Assembly (NCBI GenBank): GCA_965603295.1
Contig: CBFDCL010000116.1
Coordinates: 1 to 5,488, forward strand
DNA length: 5,488 nucleotides
Direction: 5' to 3'
Source of the DNA: JAFGWO01 sp965603295
Lineage (GTDB): Bacteria > BMS3Abin14
The notes beneath the pieces were generated by a model, which was not told the origin of the DNA, made no database searches, and saw only the letters and a list, made by a program, of their open reading frames with translations. Shown piece after piece: positions 1 through 4,385 of this stretch. How positions within the stretch are numbered: the first letter of the stretch is position 1; each line of letters opens with the position of its first letter. Made by a program: the position numbers and the translations under genes.

Positions 1-23
1 AGGTGGAAGGTGGAGATGAATAT

Positions 24-51
24 GGGGCCGCTCACGCGGCCCCGGTTTTTT
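24..51 (+). terminator. Intrinsic (Rho-independent) terminator of a gene left of the window
   Basis: A perfect 8-bp GC stem, GGGGCCGC (24-31) with GCGGCCCC (36-43), closes a TCAC loop. It is followed after GG by six T residues (46-51). This is the standard plus-strand terminator layout, so a plus-strand gene should end just before it. One reading frame has a stop at 17-19 that could be the last codon of that gene, but only five codons are visible and none is diagnostic. Confidence 0.82.
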
Positions 52-75
52 ACTCGGGAATCGTAACTTCGAACC

Positions 76-111
76 TCAAACCGTTCTTCTCAACTCTCAA
101 ACCCTCAAACT
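76..111. repeat. Short degenerate TCAAAC array
   Basis: TCAAAC or TCAACT words begin at 76, 90, 97 and 105, giving spacings of 14, 7 and 8. The copy at 83 expected from a 7-bp period is missing. The words match those of the cleaner array at 326-365, so both belong to the same class of intergenic repeat. There is no sign of coding. Confidence 0.55.
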
Positions 112-154
112 CTTTCTCCCCCCTGTTCAATGGCAATCAGGATGACAGCATGCC

Positions 155-311
155 GTCATTGCAAGGAGAGTCGAGGGCCTGTCACGCTGAAGCTTCCAGC
201 GGAGGCGGAGGATGAGACCGACGCGGCAATCTCAGGCGAAACGGGGAAACCGCTGCCGTTCCCGTCGGTCACCCCTGAGATCGCTTCGCCCGGCAATCAG
301 CTCGCGATGAC
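155..311. repeat. 157-bp imperfect palindromic intergenic repeat (GTCATTGC...GCGATGAC ends)
   Basis: The outer ends are GTCATTGC (155-162) and GCGATGAC (304-311), inverted with one mismatch. An inner inverted pair is GCAATCTCAGG (226-236) with CCTGAGATCGC (274-284), again with one mismatch. The word order (GTCATTGC-AGGAG, then GCGGCAATCTC, then GAGATCGCTTCG, then CTCGCGATGAC) resembles a widespread non-coding palindromic repeat I know from many bacterial genomes, with ends like GTCATTGCGAGGAG. The left arm (about 165-220) has diverged and pairs poorly. A direct repeat GGCAATCAG occurs at 132-140, just outside it, and at 292-300, inside its right arm. No transposase is encoded, so a degenerate MITE or REP-like element is the best description. 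Confidence 0.6.
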
Positions 312-325
312 TTCGTTTGAAAACT

Positions 326-365
326 TCAAACTTTCAAACTTTCAAACTCTCAAACTCTCAAACTC
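326..365. repeat. 8-bp TCAAACTY tandem array, five copies
   Basis: TCAAACT begins at 326, 334, 342, 350 and 358, an exact 8-bp period. The eighth base is T in the first two units and C in the last three. The array lies between the palindromic repeat and the promoter of the 405-854 gene, and ends 28 bases before the -10 element. Confidence 0.85.
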
Positions 366-392
366 TTTATTCCTCTTTCCCCTCCGTTCTCC

Positions 393-398
393 TATAAT
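393..398 (+). promoter_or_regulatory. -10 element TATAAT, likely leaderless start
   Basis: The hexamer matches the sigma70-type consensus exactly. Six bases separate it from the A of the ATG at 405, so the predicted transcription start coincides with the first base of the start codon. No good -35 hexamer is visible around 370-376; that stretch is pyrimidine-rich. Nothing resembling a Shine-Dalgarno sequence fits between this element and the ATG. Confidence 0.55.
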
Positions 399-404
399 TG
401 ACCC

Positions 405-854
405 ATGAAAAAATCAGATGACACCATCCGGGTCCCCATGCCCGGGCCGATGCTTCGGGTCCAGTTAAAGACAGGCAGAAAGATCGAGGCCGTGCAGCTG
501 CATGTGGGGTTCACCTACGGGACCTACACCAAGGTGTTCGACGGTCCCGGGCGGCTGAGGGAGATCAATCTCGAACTTCTCTGGAACGAGTACCCGGGCA
601 AGGTGCTCTGGGGCAGGAACTTCCCTTCGGTTCTGCTGCTTCGGGGGGATTTTCACCAGGAAGGCAGAAATGTGCTGCCTGTCTATAAGATGACTGCCCT
701 CTTCGAATCCGCCCCCCTTACAGATGAAGGGGGAAAGCACTCCGCCATGGTGGTCAACTGGCTCCAGGACGAGATTAAGCCCCTTCTGTCACCGGGCAAT
801 AAACAGGCCCTCCGGGAAGTGGACTGGAATAAGCTGGCAAAGGATTTCAAATGA
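405..854 (+). CDS. Hypothetical protein, 149 aa
   Basis: I do not recognise this family. The product is a soluble-looking protein with no signal peptide, no membrane segment and no cysteine. The N-terminal half is rich in beta-prone stretches (LRVQLKTG, VQLHVGFTYGTY, SVLLLRGDF). The C-terminal third looks helical and polar (VVNWLQDEIKPLL, then REVDWNKLAKDF). The ATG at 405 is preceded by a TATAAT at 393-398 and by no Shine-Dalgarno sequence, which suits translation of a leaderless mRNA. Internal Met codons at residues 12 and 16 also lack a ribosome binding site. Codon use is GC-rich at third positions, like the neighbouring ABC genes, which supports real coding. The gene stands alone: a terminator lies upstream and about 410 bases of non-coding DNA follow. 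Its role is unknown. Confidence 0.75.
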   Translation: MKKSDDTIRVPMPGPMLRVQLKTGRKIEAVQLHVGFTYGTYTKVFDGPGRLREINLELLWNEYPGKVLWGRNFPSVLLLRGDFHQEGRNVLPVYKMTALFESAPLTDEGGKHSAMVVNWLQDEIKPLLSPGNKQALREVDWNKLAKDFK

Positions 855-914
855 ATCAGGATCCAGACTCCAGGGGCCAGGAGTCAGAACCAGAAAACAG
901 AAGCCAGGAGTCAG
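853..914. repeat. 7-bp NNNYCAG array overlapping the stop codon of the 149-aa gene
   Basis: CAG triplets (ACAG once, otherwise YCAG) end at 859, 866, 873, 880, 887, 893, 900, 907 and 914: nine units with spacing 7 throughout except one of 6. Typical units are ACTCCAG, GGGCCAG, GAGTCAG and AAGCCAG. The first unit begins inside the TGA stop codon (852-854). The words GAATCAGGATCCAG (853-866) recur with one mismatch at 3993-4006. Confidence 0.85.
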
Positions 915-965
915 GGGAATCACCTTGACGGGGGATTTGGGGATGGAGCGAAAAAGCGAATAACC

Positions 966-993
966 GTTCAACGTCCAAGGTCCAGCGTGAAAA
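966..993. repeat. 7-bp GTCCAAG-type array, four units
   Basis: Four consecutive 7-bp units in register: GTTCAAC, GTCCAAG, GTCCAGC and GTGAAAA (the last is degraded). The 16-base word CAACGTCCAAGGTCCA (969-984) is identical to the complement of 4348-4363 in the array at 4346-4373, so the same unit type occurs in both orientations in this window. Confidence 0.75.
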
Positions 994-1100
994 AACGTTA
1001 ACCGGTAACAGGCCATTAGTTATTGTTGGACGGATTAAGAGTTTGAGGTGAGAAGTTCAATCCTGGATTTGGATCTTGAGGTCTTTGCCCTTTCTTCCGC

Positions 1101-1132
1101 GTCCCCGTGTCTCCCCGTCTCCGCGTCAGCCT
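1101..1132. repeat. 8-bp GTCTCCNN array, four units
   Basis: GTC begins at 1101, 1109, 1117 and 1125, an exact 8-bp period. The units are GTCCCCGT, GTCTCCCC, GTCTCCGC and the degraded GTCAGCCT. This array lacks the YCAR core seen in most others, so it may be a separate repeat type. It lies just upstream of the ABC operon promoter. Confidence 0.7.
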
Positions 1133-1142
1133 TTTCCTTCCC

Positions 1143-1171
1143 TTGACGCTTTCTTACGTTCCATCTAAATT
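1143..1171 (+). promoter_or_regulatory. Candidate sigma70-type promoter of the ABC transporter operon
   Basis: TTGACG (1143-1148, 5 of 6 to TTGACA) and TAAATT (1166-1171, 4 of 6 to TATAAT) are separated by the optimal 17 bases. Transcription would start near 1178 and give a leader of about 87 bases. The palindrome CCTTTTAAAAGG (1183-1194) lies just downstream of that start and could be an operator, although an AT-rich 12-mer palindrome can also arise by chance. I see no T-box or attenuator in the leader. Confidence 0.5.
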
Positions 1172-1250
1172 GATGCCCTGTTCCTTTTAAAAGGGTGGGG
1201 ATATGTGGCGTAAAACTGTCCGGTAACACGTTGGACCGGGCCGGATTGTA

Positions 1251-1258
1251 AAGGAGGA
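1251..1258 (+). promoter_or_regulatory. Strong ribosome binding site of the binding-protein gene
   Basis: AAGGAGGA includes the full AGGAGG core (1252-1257), seven bases before the ATG at 1265. It fixes the start codon. It is much stronger than any site in front of the permease gene or the cytochrome gene in this window. Confidence 0.85.
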
Positions 1259-1264
1259 AATTCG

Positions 1265-2218
1265 ATGAAAAAGGTATCCGTTATTTTTTCCATCGTCCTG
1301 TCGGTGTGCCTGGTCTGTACGCTGGCTTTCGCGGCCCCGCAGTACACGATCTCGGTAAACCAGATCGTGGAACACCCGGCTCTCGATGCGGTGCGGAAGG
1401 GTTTTCAGGATGTTCTCCGGGAAAAGGGGTATGACGTTTCCTATAACGTTCACATTGCCCAGGGAAACATCTCCACGGCCAACCTTATCGCCAAACAGAT
1501 CCTCGGGGAAAAGCCTGACCTCGTTCTGGCCATCGCTACCCCCACTGCCCAGGCTTGCGCCCAGGTGATCAGAAAAATACCGATTCTCATCACCGCCGTG
1601 ACCGATCCGGTGGGGGCTGGTCTGGTGTCCAGTCTGGAAAAACCGGGCGGCAACGTGAGTGGCATGACCGATATGAGTCCCGTGGACCGACAGGTGGATC
1701 TTATCCGGGAATTCATCCCGGGGATCAAGAAACTGGGGATTATTTACAACTCAGGTGAGGCCAATTCCGTGAGTATCCTGGGGATTCTCAAGAAGGAATG
1801 CGCGGCAAGGGGCATCGAGGTCGAGGAGGCAACGGTTACCAACGCCAGCGGGGTAACCCAGGCTGCCAAAAGTCTGGTGGGGCGGGCCGACGCCGTCTAC
1901 ATCCCTACCGACAACACGGTAGTCTCAGTCTTCGAGGCAATCACCAAAGTGTGCGTTGAGAACAAGCTGCCCCTGTTTGCGGCGGACGTGGATTCCGTCT
2001 CCCGCGGAGCCGTCGCGGCCCTGGCTGTTGATTACTACCGAATGGGAAGACAGTCGGCCGAAATGGCCGAGCGTATCCTTAAGGGCGAAAATACTGCCAC
2101 TATGCCGGTGGAGACCCTCAAGGACCTGAAGCTTTATGTCAATCCAGGCAAGGCGAAGGAAATGGGCCTGGCCGTCCCTGACGGTGTCATGAAGACGGCC
2201 GATGAGATCGTTAAATAA
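1265..2218 (+). CDS. ABC transporter periplasmic substrate-binding protein, TrpX-like (COG2984 / ABC_sub_bind)
   Basis: This is the solute receptor of an ABC importer. It captures a small ligand in the periplasm and delivers it to the permease encoded next. Residues 1-23 form a classical Sec signal (MKK, hydrophobic core, AFA before AP at 21-25). The cysteines at 15 and 18 have Val at -1, so a lipobox is unlikely and the mature protein should be free in the periplasm. Family-typical stretches follow in order: EHPALD (36-41), AIATPTAQ (89-96), AVTDPVGAGLV (111-121), GGNVSGMTD (128-136), GIIYNSGEANS (158-168), YIPTDNTVV (212-220), and RGAVAALAVDYYRMGRQ (247-263) near the C-terminus. The length of 317 aa fits the two-lobe fold. 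Some relatives (streptococcal TrpX) bind tryptophan, but most members have no known ligand and I cannot name this one. The gene is first in the operon and has a strong ribosome binding site. Confidence 0.93.
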   Translation: MKKVSVIFSIVLSVCLVCTLAFAAPQYTISVNQIVEHPALDAVRKGFQDVLREKGYDVSYNVHIAQGNISTANLIAKQILGEKPDLVLAIATPTAQACAQVIRKIPILITAVTDPVGAGLVSSLEKPGGNVSGMTDMSPVDRQVDLIREFIPGIKKLGIIYNSGEANSVSILGILKKECAARGIEVEEATVTNASGVTQAAKSLVGRADAVYIPTDNTVVSVFEAITKVCVENKLPLFAADVDSVSRGAVAALAVDYYRMGRQSAEMAERILKGENTATMPVETLKDLKLYVNPGKAKEMGLAVPDGVMKTADEIVK

Positions 2219-2242
2219 AATCCCTGGCACCGGATACTTAGA

Positions 2243-2270
2243 ACCAGGCATCAGGTACCAGGCAGCAGGT
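2243..2270. repeat. 7-bp AYCAGGY array inside the ABC operon
   Basis: Four contiguous units in perfect register: ACCAGGC (2243), ATCAGGT (2250), ACCAGGC (2257) and AGCAGGT (2264). The first and third are identical. The array fills most of the 60-base gap between the binding-protein and permease genes. Its last unit ends 8 bases before the permease ATG, so AGG at 2267-2269 is the only candidate Shine-Dalgarno sequence there. Confidence 0.88.
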
Positions 2271-2278
2271 ACTGTTTT

Positions 2279-3166
2279 ATGACCTGGTATGCCTTCTTCG
2301 GTGCTCTGGAGCAGGGGTTCGCCTACGGGCTCATGGTTCTTGGGGTCTACCTGACCTTCCGGGTCCTTGATTTTCCCGACCTGACGGTGGACGGCAGCCT
2401 TCCTCTGGGGGCGGCCGTTTCCGCGGTGGCCATCACCAACGGTGTCCCTCCCTATCTTTCCCTCCTCCTGGCCCTCGCTGCCGGGTTCGTGGCCGGCATG
2501 GTCACAGGGATCCTCAATACCAAGTTCAAAATTCTCCACCTTCTGGCTTCCATCCTGACCATGATCGCCCTTTACTCCATCAACATCCGGATCATGGGCC
2601 GGCCCAACATGACCCTCCTTGGGAAGAATACCATCCTGGACCCCCTGTATAACCTGGGGCTTTCCCCCTCGGTCGCCGCGCCCATCCTTTTCGGGTTTGT
2701 TTCCATCCTGACGGTGATTTTCCTGATCTGGTTTCTCCACACAGGTTTCGGTCTGGCCATGCTGGCCACCGGGGACAACAAGCAGATGATTACCAGCCAG
2801 GGGGTTAACACACATCGCGTGATTATCTTCGGTGTCGGTCTCTCCAACGCCCTTGTGGCCCTTTCCGGGGCCATGATCTGCCAGAATCAGGGAGCCGCCG
2901 ATGTGAACATGGGGGTGGGAACGATCGTTGCGGGGCTGGCGTCGGTTATCATCGGGGAGACCGTTTTTTCCGGCCGTTCCGTCACCAGAGCTGTCGTGGC
3001 CGGTTTGGCAGGGTCCATTGTTTACCGTCTTGCCATCGCCCTGGCACTGGGTTTGAAGTTGGGACGCTTCTCCTTTACTCCCAGCGACCTGAACCTGATC
3101 ACCGCCATCCTCGTGGTGGCGGCCCTGACCCTTCCTCAGGTCCGGGAGAGGTTCCGGATCCGATGA
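2279..3166 (+). CDS. ABC transporter permease, TrpY-like (COG4120, BPD_transp_2 family)
   Basis: This is the inner-membrane channel subunit that pairs with the binding protein and ATPase flanking it. In the family it would work as a homodimer, because the operon has only one permease gene. The 295-aa protein is strongly hydrophobic, with about eight likely membrane segments near residues 12-30, 41-53, 58-79, 85-105, 131-153, 181-201, 212-230 and 236-259, and a last one at 272-286. Diagnostic stretches include LTFRVLDFPDLTVDGS (25-40), NTKFKILHLLASILTMIALYSINIRIMGRPN (80-110; cited by position) and the cytoplasmic loop TGFGLAMLATGDN (155-167), a likely contact for the ATPase. The only ribosome binding signal is a weak AGG inside the 7-bp repeat array. 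Expression may therefore rely on coupling to the upstream gene. The stop overlaps the ATPase start. Confidence 0.93.
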   Translation: MTWYAFFGALEQGFAYGLMVLGVYLTFRVLDFPDLTVDGSLPLGAAVSAVAITNGVPPYLSLLLALAAGFVAGMVTGILNTKFKILHLLASILTMIALYSINIRIMGRPNMTLLGKNTILDPLYNLGLSPSVAAPILFGFVSILTVIFLIWFLHTGFGLAMLATGDNKQMITSQGVNTHRVIIFGVGLSNALVALSGAMICQNQGAADVNMGVGTIVAGLASVIIGETVFSGRSVTRAVVAGLAGSIVYRLAIALALGLKLGRFSFTPSDLNLITAILVVAALTLPQVRERFRIR

Positions 3167-3957
3167 TCGCCCTCGAGAGGATAACCAAGTATTTTCACCG
3201 CGGCAGCATTAACGAGGTGCTGGCCCTGGAGAACGTGTCCCTGAAGGTCCGCCGGGGGGATTTCATCACGATCATTGGATCTAACGGTGCGGGAAAATCG
3301 ACGCTCCTTTCCTGCCTTGCCGGAAGCCATCCCCTGGATGAGGGGCGCATCACAATTGACGATAAAGATGTCACTTCATGGCCGGAATACAGGCGTGCCG
3401 GGGTCATCAGCAGGGTTTTTCAGAATCCCCTGATGGGAACGTGTGCCTCTCTCACCATCGAGCAGAACCTCTCTCTCGCGGCAAGGAGAGGACAGTCCCA
3501 CGGCCTCGGGCTCGGAGTCAGGCAAAGGGACAGGGAACTGTTCCGGGAAAAACTTTGTCAGTTGGGACTGGAGCTGGAAGATCGGCTCAAGGACAGCGTT
3601 GGCCTTCTTTCCGGGGGCCAGCGACAGGCCCTCACCATGCTCATGGCCACAATGGTGCGCCCTAAGGTTCTTCTTCTGGATGAGCACACTGCCGCCCTCG
3701 ATCCCAAAATCGCCCACCAGATCCTGGTCCTGACTCGCAGGGTGGTGGAGGTACAGGACCTGACCACTCTCATGGTCACCCATAACATGAAGCAGGCGCT
3801 CCAGATGGGAAACCGGCTCGTGATGATGCACCGGGGCCGGATCATTCTGGATGTGGATGGGGAGGAAAAATCGCGGCTGAAGGTGGAGGACCTCATCGAG
3901 CGGTTCTACACCGCAAGAGGCGAGGAGTTCAGCCAGGATCGGATGCTGCTGGTCTAG
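3163..3957 (+). CDS. ABC transporter ATP-binding protein, TrpZ-like (COG1101)
   Basis: This cytoplasmic ATPase powers the importer. All nucleotide-binding elements are intact in the 264-aa protein: Walker A GSNGAGKST (39-47), Q-loop in VFQNP (Gln87), signature LSGGQ (149-153), Walker B VLLLDE ending in the catalytic Glu174, D-loop AALD (177-180) and switch His207 in VTHN. The stretch RVFQNPLMGTCASLTIEQNL (84-103) is typical of this uncharacterised-importer branch. ATG (3163-3165) overlaps the permease TGA in an ATGA arrangement, so translation is probably coupled. GAGAGG at 3146-3151 is the nearest purine-rich element. The stop is TAG at 3955-3957. I see no intrinsic terminator after it; the AT-rich inverted repeat at 3959-3972 has a 2-base loop and no T tract. 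Confidence 0.94.
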   Translation: MIALERITKYFHRGSINEVLALENVSLKVRRGDFITIIGSNGAGKSTLLSCLAGSHPLDEGRITIDDKDVTSWPEYRRAGVISRVFQNPLMGTCASLTIEQNLSLAARRGQSHGLGLGVRQRDRELFREKLCQLGLELEDRLKDSVGLLSGGQRQALTMLMATMVRPKVLLLDEHTAALDPKIAHQILVLTRRVVEVQDLTTLMVTHNMKQALQMGNRLVMMHRGRIILDVDGEEKSRLKVEDLIERFYTARGEEFSQDRMLLV

Positions 3958-3964
3958 GGAATTT

Positions 3965-4006
3965 TCAAATTCTAAATTTCAAAGAGAATCAAGATTCAGG
4001 ATCCAG
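3965..4006. repeat. 7-bp TCAAANN / GATYCAG array
   Basis: YCAR-type words begin at 3965 (TCAA), 3972 (degraded CTAA), 3979 (TCAA), 3989 (TCAA), 3996 (TCAG) and 4003 (CCAG). Spacing is 7, 7, 10, 7 and 7. The 15 bases at 3986-4000 are, in inverted orientation, 14/15 identical to 5417-5431 upstream of the cytochrome gene. Confidence 0.65.
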
Positions 4007-4063
4007 GAAAAATCCGGCAATCAGCGGTCCGTGATCCGTAATTGACGTCCGGAATGGTATCGG

Positions 4064-4112
4064 GAGAGTGAGGTTTGCAGGGTGAGGTTTGCAGTATGAA
4101 GTTTGAAGTTGC
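4064..4112. repeat. 7-bp AGGTTTG-type array, seven units
   Basis: Seven units run without a break: GAGAGTG, AGGTTTG, CAGGGTG, AGGTTTG, CAGTATG, AAGTTTG and AAGTTGC, starting at 4064, 4071, 4078, 4085, 4092, 4099 and 4106. The second and fourth are identical and the first and third are close, so the pattern also reads as a 14-bp higher-order unit. This is the longest perfectly phased array in the window. Confidence 0.88.
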
Positions 4113-4137
4113 GGGATCAGATCGGTGATTAGCTAAA

Positions 4138-4222
4138 GATTTGAGGGTTGCCGTGCGAAATTTGGAGTTTGAGGTTCCAGTCTGCCGCATGCCGATCTAA
4201 ACTTCAAACCTCAAACAGCAAA
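4138..4222. repeat. Two opposed 7-bp arrays forming an inverted repeat
   Basis: A left array of TTTGA-type units is in 7-bp register from 4138 to 4179 (GATTTGA, GGGTTGC, CGTGCGA, AATTTGG, AGTTTGA, GGTTCCA). A right array in the opposite orientation covers 4202-4222 (CTTCAAA, CCTCAAA, CAGCAAA). As a result GTTTGAGGTT (4167-4176) is the exact reverse complement of AACCTCAAAC (4207-4216). A second perfect 9-bp pair, GCATGCCGA (4187-4195) with TCGGCATGC (4227-4235), interleaves with it. Confidence 0.75.
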
Positions 4223-4345
4223 CCCCTCGGCATGCTCGGGACAGCCTCCAAACTCCTGTTTTCACCCTGCCCCCTGTCCTTTGCGCTCACTGTCCCCCGA
4301 AGCTGTTCGAAAGGCCTTTGCGAAGCGGAGTGCACAGCCTTTCCC

Positions 4346-4373
4346 GTTGGACCTTGGACGTTGGACCTTGGAC
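4346..4373. repeat. 7-bp STTGGAC array, four units
   Basis: Four perfect units alternate GTTGGAC, CTTGGAC, GTTGGAC and CTTGGAC, starting at 4346, 4353, 4360 and 4367; this is equally two copies of a 14-bp unit. The array ends 12 bases from the stop codon of the minus-strand cytochrome gene. The complement of 4348-4363 matches 969-984 exactly over 16 bases. Confidence 0.9.
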
Positions 4374-4385
4374 TATGAGTTTTCT

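Larger units (their letters stand above)
1..404. other. Left intergenic region without a convincing gene
   Basis: This stretch holds the terminator at 24-51, a TCAAAC-type array (76-111), a palindromic repeat (155-311), a second TCAAAC-type array (326-365) and a -10 element at 393-398. Open frames crossing it (for example 130-408) run straight through terminator, repeat and arrays and have no ribosome binding site, so they are not called as genes. Confidence 0.7.
855..1264. other. Intergenic region between the 149-aa gene and the ABC operon
   Basis: No gene is supported here. The region holds the arrays at 853-914, 966-993 and 1101-1132, a looser run of YTGR words (about 1043-1080), a promoter (1143-1171), a 12-bp palindrome CCTTTTAAAAGG (1183-1194) just after the predicted transcription start, and the ribosome binding site of the binding-protein gene. 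I found no intrinsic terminator for the 149-aa gene. Confidence 0.65.
3958..4385. other. Repeat-rich intergenic region between convergent genes
   Basis: This 428-base gap separates the 3' ends of the ABC operon and of the minus-strand cytochrome gene. It is occupied by arrays at 3965-4006, 4064-4112, 4138-4179, 4202-4222 and 4346-4373, two interleaved inverted repeats (4167-4235) and the palindrome AAAGGCCTTT (4311-4320). No gene is supported: the open frames here cross the arrays. No clear intrinsic terminator is visible for either unit, so the inverted repeats or Rho may serve. Confidence 0.65.

Noticed and set aside
3..215. 70-aa plus-strand open frame at the left edge
   Set aside because: It reads straight through the intrinsic terminator at 24-51 and into the palindromic repeat, so it is unlikely to be a gene.
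326..365. CRISPR array
   Set aside because: Units are 7-8 bp and directly tandem, with no 20-40 bp repeats separated by unique spacers, and there are no cas genes.
130..408. 92-aa plus-strand open frame over the left intergenic region
   Set aside because: It runs through the palindromic repeat and the TCAAAC array, giving repetitive residues (KLSNFQTLKLSN); it has no ribosome binding site and overlaps the start of the better-supported 405 gene.
1178..1264. T-box or tryptophan attenuator in the operon leader
   Set aside because: The leader of about 87 bases has no leader peptide with Trp codons, no T-box consensus and no terminator hairpin with a T tract.
1925..2815. 296-aa minus-strand open frame
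   Set aside because: It is antisense to the binding-protein 3' end, the repeat-filled gap and half of the permease gene. Its product is low-complexity (G, H, D, Q rich) and has no recognisable domain; a GC-rich complement explains it.
3959..3972. Terminator after the ATPase gene
   Set aside because: GAATTT/AAATTC is a weak AT stem with a 2-base loop and no following T run.
4311..4320. AAAGGCCTTT palindrome as cytochrome terminator
   Set aside because: It has no loop and no T tract in the minus-strand direction, and it lies about 65 bases past the stop; at most part of a longer imperfect structure.
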